Of a stretch of DNA of 64,000 nt, positions 40,743 through 49,876 are shown piece after piece; within the stretch, counting starts at the first letter, position 1, and the number at the start of each line of letters is the position of its first letter. Origin of the DNA: Ypsolopha sequella (taxonomy: Eukaryota; Arthropoda; Insecta; Lepidoptera; Ypsolophidae). Under the pieces are notes generated by a model, which was not told where the DNA came from, searched no databases, and saw only the letters and a list, made by a program, of their open reading frames with translations. Both the position numbers and the translations under genes were made by a program. Location of the stretch: assembly GCA_934047225.1 (NCBI GenBank), contig OW203987.1, positions 2,135,501 to 2,199,500 on the forward strand, written 5' to 3'.

Positions 40743-40797
40743 ATTCTGTGGCTAATTTACACGCACAATTTTCAGAAAAATCTATGTGTATGACAAC
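40743..40797 (-). pseudogene. upstream piece of the DDE-like gene, right of Jockey
   Basis: The minus strand reads VVIHIDFSENCACKLATE and runs into the Jockey target duplication. Its continuation IQAMHFGASRQ lies left of Jockey at 32600. IHIDFSEN carries the Asp I take as the first catalytic residue. Sequence further upstream belongs to a hAT transposase in another frame, so the start of this gene is lost or displaced. Confidence 0.6.
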
Positions 40798-41763
40798 GGT
40801 GTAACTTTTTTTGTATCTTTGCTGTCATTCCAAAGCAAATGAATTTGTCGCCACTGGTCATCGACTCTTGCAATAAATTCTGCACTTTTATTGAACTTAG
40901 TCAATAAGTCAATTAGATTTTCTTTGTTGTGATTAAGTGCTTGTTCAACACTTATTCGGAATTTTTTTTCATCAATGTCAAATTTTCAGGTAACCTGTTT
41001 TTTATTTTTTCAATCAGACTTGCAATAAATGTTATGCACCGAATCCGAATAATTTCTTCGTCTTCCCGCGGTAATCCTTTTTCTCTCATTTCAAGTATTT
41101 GCTTTTCAAATCGGAATCCCAAATAACAACTTCGATCCAAGAAATCACGAATATTTTGAGTGAAAATATTAACTTTATTTGTAGGTAACGTAATTTTGCT
41201 GACAAGCATATTTATCAGGTTGGTCAGTTCACCACACAATTTGGTGTGGTCTGTATCTTTTGACTCAAACATTTTATTTACTCTGTTTATTTCAATTAAT
41301 ATTGGATGAAAAATTAAATTATGCGTAATTCATTTCGTTCGCATACATAGAGTTCAATAACTCTGCCGTGTGACACTTTTCATCTACCTTAGCTATGGAA
41401 AAATATGTTTTTAGCTCTAGCGTCTATTGACAACCACCTTGTCTGGCATGCTTGAACGATTTTTAAAGGTGTCAGACCATCGTTGATGGTTTTGTTTAAC
41501 TCCTTATAAAGAGCTCGTCTGGAAAAGGAACGGCCAAACCAGTAAAATGTTTCTCTGATTAAAAATTCCAAATTTCGTGGTAAAAATTCCTTTGCAGCAG
41601 CTGAAACAGCATGTTGCAAAGAATGGCACAAGCAACGCACCAAAATCAGATGTGATACCTCTTCTTTCAATTTGGTCTATACTCCGTTACTTACTCGGAA
41701 CCATCACAGAAGCATTATCTGTATTTAAATTTTCAAGTCGCAGATCGAATCGTTTAAGTGTCT
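40798..41763 (-). pseudogene. hAT-family transposase relic, central part
   Basis: The minus strand reads LNTDNASVMV, KEEVSHLILVRCLCHSLQHA, RETFYWFGRSFSRRALYKEL, LKIVQACQTRWLS, then FESKDTDHTKLCGELTNLIN, RSCYLGFRFEKQILEM and ARVDDQWRQIHLLW. The C-x-C-H-S-L and TRWLS motifs with DN..VMVG are typical of hAT transposases. Frame changes and stops occur near 41700, 41380 and 40950. The C-terminal hATC dimerisation domain is missing because the sequence joins the DDE-like gene at about 40797. N-terminal exons lie at 42362-42682. Confidence 0.75.
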
Positions 41764-41764
41764 T

Positions 41765-42181
41765 CTAAGTATCACTTATACACATTTGGTCTGACAGAAA
41801 TAACAGTTCATTGTAATAGAAGAGTGACGGTTTTGGTACATCATCGGGAGACACGCCAGACCGTTGTTCAATCTTTTTTCTTTCTTTGTTGAAGTTGGTT
41901 CTTAAAGCATTAATTTTTTTCTTCAATAAATCTTCGGTGTAGGCAGGTTTATATACTCGAAGTGCTTTGACTATGCTTGATAAAGCAAGCGACCTTTTGT
42001 TTTTATCCGCATACTCCTTACTTTTAATTTTCCACAATGCAGGATAATCTCTGTAGAGAGATATTAATAATAACACAAAATCACGCTCGGTAATTAGGTC
42101 GGCGCTTGCCGCCAAAGCCACGTCTCGGTCCGGTTCGTCGTCCGCCATCTTCGAGGTTCCGGCCGCAAATGAATAAAACAT
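41765..42181 (-). CDS. MADF-domain protein (first exon or fragment)
   Basis: The open frame starts at ATG 42181 (MFYSFAAGTSKMADDEPD) or the better-placed ATG 42148 (MADDEPDRDVALAASADLI). It contains a full MADF/Myb-like DNA-binding domain: FVLLLISLYRDYPALWKIKS, AYTEDLLKKKINALRTNFNK, then FYYNELLFLSDQ. A potential splice donor (GTATAAGT) sits just before the stop. MADF proteins are encoded by insect transcription-factor genes and by PIF/Harbinger transposons. Here the frame lies inside the hAT relic, so it probably came with an insertion. It has no stops or shifts, unlike its surroundings. Confidence 0.65.
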   Translation of the reverse strand: MFYSFAAGTSKMADDEPDRDVALAASADLITERDFVLLLISLYRDYPALWKIKSKEYADKNKRSLALSSIVKALRVYKPAYTEDLLKKKINALRTNFNKERKKIEQRSGVSPDDVPKPSLFYYNELLFLSDQMCISDT

Positions 42182-42355
42182 GTCAAGTCGCGTCAAGTCG
42201 CATCAAGCGCAAAGTGGTTCAAGTGCCGTCAATCAAAATTTTTGTCAAGTATGATCCAGCCCGTATTTACTTGACGGGACTTGTCAAGCCAACGCTGTAA
42301 ACGATCAATATTCACTTCAAGCACGTAGACTTGTCAAGTGCACTTGATCGTCTCG
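42176..42355. promoter_or_regulatory. dense cluster of TCAAG/CTTGA motifs upstream of the MADF frame
   Basis: About ten copies of TCAAGT/C or their complements lie within 180 bases, several as near-palindromes (ACTTGTCAAGTGCACTTGA near 42332-42350; TCAAGTCGCGTCAAGTCGCA at 42182). Several contain TCAAGTG, the core bound by NK-2 class homeodomain proteins. They may be subterminal transposase-binding repeats, promoter sites, or chance. The position directly 5' of an intact frame is what makes them notable. Confidence 0.4.
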
Positions 42356-42361
42356 CGGACC

Positions 42362-42682
42362 TATAAGGCCAGTCTGGCTTCTTCATTTTTTTTACGTCCT
42401 ATGGGCTCTTCAGGTTTAAACGGAATTTTAGGCTTCATAGTTATAACCTGTAACAATTTATTTAGTCAACAAAGATGTAAAAGTGACCAATGAATGACTA
42501 ACCAATAAAAAAACAGTCGTTTACGTTTTTATTTTGTAGATGCTTCTTTGACATTCCATGAGCTTTTAAATCTTGGAAGTGACTTCTTAAAATCGTACCA
42601 CACAATTTGCATTTAGTACTTAGAGGATAGTTTCCGCAAAACCATAATTTATTCTTCCTGGTTTGAAGAATCTAGCAATAAT
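42362..42682 (-). pseudogene. hAT transposase relic, N-terminal exons
   Basis: Exon one (about 42682-42540) reads NYPLSTKCKLCGTILRSHFQ then DLKAHGMSKKH, a C-x2-C...H-x5-H zinc finger like the N-terminus of hAT transposases. Exon two (42438-42362) reads MKPKIPFKPEEPIGRKKNEE then ARLAL and is cut by sequence leading into the MADF segment. The central part follows at 41763. The 42.36 and 41.76 kb joints bracket the MADF insertion. Confidence 0.6.
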
Positions 42683-43233
42683 ACATAAAAAAGAAAAAAA
42701 TATGTATTTCTTTCGGGAATATAATAAACACTCATATCGGAACAGAATCGTCAAACGTCATTCCAATATTGAGAAATAATTGCCAAAAATGGCTCTAAAA
42801 AAAGTTTTCATGTCGAGGTATAAGTTTATTAAAGTAAAAACCCGTTCATATTATTTATGGACTAAATTCTGTAAAACTTTATTAAACTCTTAACAGGACA
42901 GATATTTCATAGCAACTTTGCTCTTTTTTTCATTAAATAAATTTGTGAAAAATGTTGTCATTTTGACTTTTTTCCAGAATCCGTCCCTCTCGCACTGCGG
43001 GTCTTTCCGCAGTGTTGATAACTTAGGGGTTTTACCCCTAAATTTAGGGGGTAGAAGTGTTAAAAGGGGGATTCTTAGGGGCAGGATTTTTTTGGGGTTT
43101 TTTTTAGGGGTTCGAACAAAACCTGCAACTAAATCAAACAAAAGCCTGTGCGTAGAATGAAACGAACGAATTGCACGGTGTTCCTTATTCTGAGGTTCCT
43201 TCATTCAAGTCAACCATTATTCATTCATAAGTA
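42683..43233. other. no gene recognised; G-run-rich stretch
   Basis: A stretch at 43015-43120 carries several runs of four to six G with a palindromic core (AGGGGTTTTACCCCTAAATT). Similar G-runs recur at 44038-44095. A minus-strand open frame here has no recognisable motif. Confidence 0.4.
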
Positions 43234-43486
43234 GCATTCCTAAATGCCTGGGTAAATGTAAAATTTAAACTGTCAATTTGAATTTTACATTTCTGACAAG
43301 GTTTATGTACAGTGGAGACCGCATCAAGTAAGACACATTGGACTTTGTACCTATCTTATATTCTTCTCTGTAGGGGCTAATGTCGTACTGCAAGTGTATG
43401 GCTTGATTTGGTCTCCACTGTACTGTACGTTTATACTCGGTTGGTTGACAGTTAAATTTTATATTTACCCGGGTGTTTAGGAATGC
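43234..43486. repeat. 253-bp MITE with long inverted repeats
   Basis: The left arm GCATTCCTAAATGCCTGGGT pairs with the right arm ACCCGGGTGTTTAGGAATGC, and pairing extends inward to about 40 bases (AAATTTAAACTGTCAA against TTGACAGTTAAATTT). It contains a second, nested inverted-repeat unit at 43310-43420. No clear target duplication is seen. Confidence 0.75.
43310..43420. repeat. 111-bp MITE with TA flanks, nested in the larger MITE
   Basis: The ends CAGTGGAGACC and GGTCTCCACTG are perfect inverted repeats, flanked by TA at 43308-43309 and 43421-43422. A TA duplication is the hallmark of Tc1/mariner-type mobilisation. Inner arms ATCAAG and CTTGAT extend the pairing. Confidence 0.75.
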
Positions 43487-43603
43487 AACCTTAACATATT
43501 AATTATTTTCGTTGTCGTTGCTCAGTTCCTTTGTTTTGCAACATTCGTTAGTCCGTCTGATTTCATTTCGCTCTTATAATTTATATTTGTGTTACAAGCC
43601 CTG

Positions 43604-43690
43604 CGGTCCGAATAGAATTATATCGCTAAAATCGATTACGAAAGTATGAAGTGAATGGCTTATGATCCATTGTAATTCTATTTCGGACCG
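43604..43690. repeat. 87-bp hairpin element
   Basis: The arm CGGTCCGAATAGAATTA pairs with TAATTCTATTTCGGACCG, which has one extra T. Outer bases CCCTG and GAAGGG may extend it. It is probably a short MITE remnant. Confidence 0.6.
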
Positions 43691-44317
43691 AAGGGAAGAT
43701 ATGGTATCAAAAAATATTAGGTAGCTAACAATATTGTATGTTAGTTTAATTTATTTTGGTTAATATTTCATTCCAAAATTATGATCGCGTTTGAAAATAG
43801 CGTCAATTCCAATTCTCCCAATGCTACTCATGACACACCACACCAGTGAGAGTATCCGCCATTTTTATCTCATTCTACAACTGTGCACTGTGCAGCTTAT
43901 GCATATTTTTTAAATTTAAATTACGAATTGACTATGAAGGCGTTTTATTTTATGAATTATGAACGACTTGGGCACTACATCAAATAATATAGATTTATCA
44001 AATAGATTTATTATTTATTATAAAAACATATAAGTACTTGGGGGTTTTTAGGGGGATTAAAAAAAAGTCTTGGGGGTAAATTTTGGCAGGGGTTGGCAAC
44101 ACTGGGTAGTATGCAAGTGGAACCTATCCTCTTAATTTGCAGTTTTTTTTCCGTGTGAAATTTTTATCGCCAGTGCGGATACTCGTAAAAAACCGCGCGA
44201 GGAAAATTCGCAGTGCGGACATCCATCCATCCATGCACATGGCCTAAAAGGTTTCCTTATTAAAGTTTACGAAAGAGGGTTATGCCCGGGTTTTTTGGTC
44301 GAATACCAGTACGTGGT
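43691..44317. other. no gene recognised
   Basis: This is AT-rich DNA with G-run motifs at 44038-44095 and a short ATCC microsatellite near 44222 (GACATCCATCCATCCATGC). I see no protein motif. Confidence 0.5.
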
Positions 44318-44404
44318 AAATTTTAATAACGGTGTTTTTACAGTTTTCAAAAACTGTGTCGTGTAAAAGCTATCCCCTTCTTCATTATTAATATCTTCGA
44401 TAAA
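44318..44404. repeat. 87-bp exact copy of the DDE-like gene fused to a non-LTR fragment
   Basis: Bases 44318-44404 match 31447-31533 exactly, in the same orientation. The source lies within the 3' coding part of the DDE-like pseudogene. The copy ends where a plus-strand non-LTR reverse transcriptase fragment begins. This suggests template switching during retrotransposition or a gene-conversion-like copy of that site. Confidence 0.8.
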
Positions 44405-44950
44405 GATTTTAGCCATGTTAGCCATGCTAAATGGCATTCCTCTTCAGCAAGTTCAAAGTTTTAAGTATCTGGGTCACTGGGTTAGCGAGACACTTAGGGA
44501 TGATTTGGACATTGAACGAGAGTGTAGAGCCTTGTCCGTAAGATCAAATATGCTATCCCGTAGATTTGCACATTGTACAGAAACAGTTAAAATCACCTTA
44601 TTCTAGGCATGCTGCTATTCTTTGTACACGTGCGGCCTATGGGTGAACTATACGAAAAAGGCATATGTGGCTCGCGCACTCAATACAATAATGCTTTTGG
44701 AGCGCTGTTGGGGCTGCGACGGTACTGCAGTGCATCAGGGATGCTGGCAGAGGCTAGAGTCGATAGCTTCTCTACTATCGTTAGGCTGCGAACCGCGTCC
44801 CTGATGCACCGAGTGCGGAGTAGCTCCAGCAGTCTTCTACAGGTGATAGCGGCCAGACTGGATGCGGACTGTGCTTTTATGAAGCACTGGACTAGTGTCC
44901 ATCTTATTAAAGAGACGAGAAGGGCAGGGTTTCTGAAGCCCTTTCCTTAG
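44405..44950 (+). pseudogene. non-LTR reverse transcriptase, 5'-truncated C-terminal fragment
   Basis: The plus strand reads LNGIPLQQVQSFKYLGHWVS, LDIERECRALSVRSNMLSRR, then after a frameshift near 44606 QYNNAFGALLGLRRYCSASG and MLAEARVDSFSTIVRLR, ending MKHWTSVHLI. KYLGHWV and the ALLGL..YCSASGM block are typical of the post-RT region of an insect non-LTR family. 3' UTR-like sequence with TGAAATAAAAG follows to about 45080. Confidence 0.75.
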
Positions 44951-45471
44951 CGACTCTTTATAGTTTTCTATTTCAATTATTTGTTTTGTTTTAAATTGCC
45001 TGTTACTAACATAGTAAATAAGTATCTAATCTGTTACTAACACAATATGGAGCTTGTCTCTGAAATAAAAGATTTTTATTCATTTATATTATTTATAAGA
45101 ATTACTTTCCAGGATTAAAATTTTATGAACCTAAGTACTACATATATCTATGTGTTTTAATAAATTTTGTATGACTTGCATATATTGGTTTTTTATTTTA
45201 CGTAATATTAAGGGTTCTTGACCATATCTGAATAAAAACTCCTATATAGAAATACCTACGGTGCTAGAAATTTATTTTTTCCAATTTTTTTAATTAATTA
45301 ATGGCTAATATAATATGCATTTCCATTTAAATATATGTACTAAAAAAGTTACATGTCATGTTTATCTAAAATATAAATGAAATAAAAAAGTTACATGGTC
45401 ATGTTAATCTAAATAACAAAATACTTTAATAAACTAGTACTTAAATACATTTTATGGGAAAAGACGATGGA
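44951..45471. other. no gene; probable 3' UTR then AT-rich spacer
   Basis: The first 130 bases are likely the 3' UTR of the truncated non-LTR fragment. The rest is AT-rich without motifs. Confidence 0.5.
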
Positions 45472-46154
45472 TTAGTCGAGTATGAGTATGTTGTGCAAAA
45501 CACAACACACTTTCACAATTTTGGTCACATAGTCCGTGTGGTAGTATAAGACCCTCTGTCCTAATAAACACCGTAATCTGTTCTTAAGGCGCTCTTATCC
45601 CATAAGGGTGACTCTCTGTCTTTTTCTTTACGTGTAAGGAGTAAAGAAAATAACCACACTTTTGTACTTTTTCGTTGTTTTTATCGGTTTTTAATTTGTT
45701 TAAAAATAAGGGATATGTTTATTAAAACCCACTTACGTGGTCGACCTAGAAAATTTAATTATTACCAGAGCAATATTACCAGATATGTTTCGTTAATAAA
45801 AGAGTGGAATTATGGAAATGGCATGATTTGAAAGGTCTTATTACATGCTGTGTTCGTGAATTATTTCTATCGAGCAAAGTGTATCTGATCGTGTAACACA
45901 TGCGTGGAAGACCTAGATAAAGGTTCAAACTGTGTTGCATATTTTTTTTGGAAGTTTTAGACGATATTTGAAAGTTTCTATTTGACTTTGAAATTACTGA
46001 TTTTGGGATAAGAGCGCATTAAGAACACCAAATGCGCGTTCAATGGTGTTGCGCGTTTTCATGTGGAGTGTGGTGTAACTCTCCTCCCGTGACCCTAGTG
46101 CTGCATGAAGTATAGGGATCCTCAATTATGGCCGCTGAGGGAACCCGCTGTCAC
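45472..46154 (-). pseudogene. PIF/Harbinger transposase C-terminal exon, split by a MITE
   Basis: The minus-strand exon begins at 46154 after a clear acceptor (TTTTCCTTACAG) and reads GDSGFPQRP, a stop, LRIPILHAALGSREESYTTL, then RNTIERAFGVL, which includes the catalytic Glu of the DDE_4 domain. The frame then meets the TTAA-flanked MITE and resumes at 45587 with KNRLRCLLGQRVLYYHTDYV, then TKIVKVCCVLHNILILD and a stop at 45472. This is the HARBI1-like C-terminus. One in-frame stop precedes the MITE. Upstream exons were not recognised. Confidence 0.85.
45588..46018. repeat. 431-bp MITE with TTAA target duplication
   Basis: The ends GGCGCTCTTATCCCA and TGGGATAAGAGCGCA are inverted repeats, flanked by TTAA at 45584-45587 and 46019-46022. 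It interrupts the Harbinger reading frame precisely, and the frame resumes with one TTAA counted. TTAA specificity points to a piggyBac- or Kolobok-type transposase source. Confidence 0.88.
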
Positions 46155-46559
46155 CTGTAAGGAAAATACATGGTGTTAGTTATTTTGTTAATCAATACAG
46201 GTGGCACATTCAGATGGGGCAGTATAAGGCATATTTTATTATGACAAGATACACCTATGGACTAAACATAGCCCTAAAATACAATAAGTACACAACTACA
46301 TATTATACAGAAGCACGGTTGATGGACTCATAAACTGTTACTATGCTCTTTCAGATGAAATTAATAAACTCGTGCAAGTTTTAGAGGTGGTAGAGCTAAT
46401 GCCGGGCTCGACTGTGGAGGTACCACCATTTTACTTGGACTGTCTGTCCCACTTGTCCCATTGTGTTGTCTCGAAGTAATTCGGGGGAGAGTAAGAGGAC
46501 AGCTCACAGGCAAAACACCAGGAGGCCCACCATGCCTGGGACCGATGGATGGCGGTATA
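46155..46559. other. no gene recognised
   Basis: The Harbinger intron starts at 46155. The GC-rich part at 46380-46560 carries a minus-strand open frame with no motif, probably part of the RTE-like repeat that follows. Confidence 0.45.
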
Positions 46560-46765
46560 CCCATCCCTAATAGCCGGGCCTTATATAGAACAGACTGGTG
46601 ATGGACAGCGGCGCCACTGGTGCAAAGGTTCCGGCACCGCGCTCACCAACCTGCCTGCCCAGCGTGTGTGAGTATGGGCAATTCTTCCAGGATAACCGCC
46701 GGGAGTGGCAAAGTCCTGGAAAGGCTTATGTCCAGCAGTGGACGAACTAGGCTGATGGATGGATG
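46560..46765 (+). repeat. RTE-type non-LTR 3' end
   Basis: The sequence ends CTTATGTCCAGCAGTGGACG, a short spacer, then GGCTGATGGATGGATG. From memory, TGTCCAGCAGTGGAC followed by a (GATG)n tail is the usual 3' end of RTE elements in Lepidoptera. Only this tail and some 150 bases upstream are recognised. Confidence 0.65.
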
Positions 46766-47379
46766 TGCAAGTATGTTAATCATTTGATTGTAATTTAACA
46801 CAATCAGCTTTAATCACACTTACCGGGAAGCCATGTTAATTCAGCAGCTCTATATAGATTCTCCTTGATGAAGCTCAAACCCCATATGGCATGGTAATTT
46901 GGAAAAAAAATGCGATTTTGAGGTTAACTTTGAAAGTGAATAAAATAAAGGATTAGTGTGTTATAGTAAATTGTAAGCACTAATATAATTATGAAATTCC
47001 TTCTAAATAGTAAAAACTTGATGACAAGAGTAATTTTAATACACTTTTGATAGGCTAAAAGAAAACGACTTTTAATTACTGCAAATAAAACAAATATTCA
47101 CGTATACTTTTAGGAGTTATAAAGCAGCAGCATAAAGCTTTTGACCCGTCCAACGACTATTCAAACGGATGTCAAAAATGACCGCGATCTACGGAAGTAA
47201 ACAAAAAGCTTGCTTTCTGAATGAACGAAGAATTAAAACAAAGCCGTACTTGACTAATAATCAGAGATATTGCGTTTTGAAGCAATACGGAAATATAAGA
47301 TACTTTTTTTGGTGTGTCAATCTAAGAAATGAGGTTTGACAGAAGTTTTTCTGTCACACAAAGCGCTCATTCTAGGGCC
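46766..47379. other. AT-rich, no gene supported
   Basis: A short minus-strand stretch near 46880-46830 ending at a GTAAGTG donor-like site could be an exon of the Harbinger gene, but no motif confirms it. Confidence 0.4.
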
Positions 47380-48000
47380 GCAGTCTATCACAAAAAAATA
47401 TTTTGATTCCTTGACCTTTATATTAAATATTTTCAAGTGCCTGTAGTTCCAAAAGCGCAGATTTCCGCAGTTAATTGTAAATTAAATTTTCAAGTTAAAA
47501 TTTAAAAGTAAGTATGTATTAAATAAATATGAAGTTTTCAAATAATTTACTGAAACATTATTTTCTCCAAACAAAAAATAATTCAATTTTTTTTTCTCAG
47601 AAAGTAATGCATATTGCAGAAAAATACAAGAGTTAAAGGTGTTTGTTATAGCGTCAGCGGTCTATAAAAAAAAATTCAATTCCTTAACCTTTATATTATA
47701 TTTAAATAAATCAATTAAATATTTTCAAGTACCTGTAGTTCCCAAAGCGCAGATTTCCGCAGTTAATTGTAAGGAAATAAAATATTGGCTGTAACTTTCT
47801 CTATCACCTGCAGTAAGTTTTATTTGAAATAAATATGAAGTTTTCAAGTTATTTACTGAAACATTATTTTCTCCATACAAAAAATAATTCAATATTTTTT
47901 TCTCAGAAAGTAATGCATACTTTAGAAAAAATACAGAAGCAAAAGGTGCTTGTAAAGGCGTTAGCAGTCTACCAAAAAAAAAACAGTTCGATTCCTTGAC
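47380..48000. repeat. tandem array of about 0.3-kb units (2 full copies plus a partial third)
   Basis: Units begin at about 47383, 47655 and 47965 with CAGTCTATCACAAAAAAATA and close variants. They share TTTTCAAGTGCCTGTAGTTC, GCGCAGATTTCCGCAGTTAA and TTTCTCAGAAAGTAATGCAT. Spacing is about 272 and 310 bases, and the copies differ by substitutions and indels. Confidence 0.8.
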
Positions 48001-49189
48001 CTTCAACTTGACTTAACCCTAAGTCCACAATTTCTTGATATGGAATCAGTGTGCGTCGGTGGAGGCGATGACCTTGCCGAGACGGATATCGAAACACGAC
48101 GACCTCGAAACGCAGATCGCGACATGACGCGAGAGAGCTCGAAAGTGTTTTGTGGCTTGAGACCGTGACCGTGGTGCTGCAAAAATTTCATAAATAAAAG
48201 GTTTGGACCTATCACATACTACACTACTTGAACAACACGGTATTTAGTACGCTATTAGAAAATTGAAAGGGATAGACTCCCACAAGTTAGGTTAGGTTAG
48301 TGTTCGGTACGCTATTAATCACAGTATTATTGCAAAGGTAGGTAGGTGCTAGGCCACGTCGTCGCGTTGGGGCGGCCCGCGGCACGGCATAGCGGCCGTC
48401 TATACCAGGCATACATGTACCAGTACCCCTACAGTTGAAGTCAGCTTAAACTATAGGGGTGCTATGCATAATCAGTGAAACTCGATACGGTTGTTTAAGT
48501 CACTTTAACTGCACCAGTGACGCTACCCATTCCTAAACTCTAAGGCGCCGGGTACCAGGGAAAGGAAGGGTACTAGTGAGATTGTTTCAGTCAACAGCAG
48601 TACATCAGATTTCAAGTACAAGTCAGTATATTCAGGTCAGTAAGGTTTGACAAACAGAGTTATGGCCAAACGTGATGAGCGTAAGTTAAATTTCTGTTTT
48701 TTGGGTAAAAATGAGACAAATGAATGAAATCTTCAGTAGCTAAATTTTCTGCTACTTTTTTTAAACACGTACCTAAAAATTTTAAAGAATCTACAAAACG
48801 TACCGCCATGAATTCTTGATTATTGATTGGAAAGAATTTTGTAAATGAGACATAATTTTCTTTTGTTTTAGAAATGACATTTGTTGCCAGGCAGTTCGCC
48901 CAACTCTCGTACCTGACAGGTTGTGGAAAAAAACTGGCACAAACGTAGTAAGCCTAAACTTAATGTTACAATAAGAATGAGCAGCTCCGCGATAGTTCAG
49001 TGATGTTTAACTTTATCTTCAAACATCAACTTATTACAAAGGTAGTAACCCTTAGACTCAGAAAATCTTTTTAACTCTGCATTAGTTAAAAGTAACATAT
49101 CAAGTTGTTTGCTTAATACTCGATGTATCCTGACTACGTCTGCACTCAGTTTTTTTTGGAAAACTTGTACACAATCTGACCACGATAAG
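48001..49189. other. no gene recognised
   Basis: The stretch 48340-48560 is GC-richer (GGGGCGGCCCGCGGCACGGC) and may be a repeat fragment. The rest is AT-rich. No conserved protein motif is seen on either strand. Confidence 0.45.
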
Positions 49190-49855
49190 AAACGTAGCGA
49201 TTTAATGATATTAGGTTTGCAATCATGGTTTGCAATTATTGACAATACAGATCTGCTGTAATCGTTTGGCCAGATCTTAAGAAGCTGTAGTGTATGACAC
49301 CAGCACTGGTCCACCAAACACTCACCAGTACCTTTTTCTCAGTCAACTTGCGCTTGGGACAGGATTTAGCCGGTACTCCTGGGTTCAACCACTGTGATGA
49401 GCAATTCCGAGTGTCGTACATCATTCATCACAAGTGACAATACGATTTAAAATTCCCTCATTATTGTGACGGTTGAGTAATGTAACGCAGCACTCAATGC
49501 GTGTTTATTAGTGTACTTCACTCAATTTATGCGGTACCTACCCATTTCTCGAGCTTTTTCACTTTTCCAATTTCTTTCAAGTGAATTAAAATTGTTTTCT
49601 CACTCCCACCGAAGCCTGCTACTAACCCTGACGTGGTTTGCGATGGATCTGCTTCCACGATCACCTTTAATTCTCTGTTGTCAACTAGGGTCTCCGTTCG
49701 TACACGGGGTTTGTTCTGTAGGTCAAAATTTACAGAACGAAAATGTTGGAACCAAAAACGTACCGTGTTTTCTTTCACAGTAGCTTCCCCATACATATAA
49801 TTAATCCTTCGAGCTGTTTCTGCAGCGTTGGTGTCGCGGTGGAACGAAAATTTTG
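49190..49855 (-). pseudogene. mariner-family transposase relic
   Basis: From 49855 the minus strand reads FHRDTNAAETARRINYMYGE, NTVRFWFQHFRSVNFDLQNK, then the second helix-turn-helix with KTILIHLKEIGKVKKLEKWV. After a gap, the catalytic-domain part reads RNCSSQWLNPGVPAKSCPK, KVLVSVWWTSAGVIHYSFL and GQTITADLYCQ then a stop. This matches the mariner plan of HTH followed by a DDD domain. The first catalytic Asp region and everything after YCQ are missing or scrambled. No TIR was found. Confidence 0.85.
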
Positions 49856-49876
49856 AAATTGGTTTGGTACCTCCAC

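Noticed and set aside
42890..43204. 104-codon minus frame across the G-run region
   Set aside because: No motif; open because G-runs on the plus strand give Pro/Lys codons without stops.
48997..49317. 106-codon minus frame over the mariner relic
   Set aside because: The recognisable mariner peptide (SVWW.SAGVIHY, DLYCQ) is in another frame over part of this stretch; the long frame has no mariner motif.
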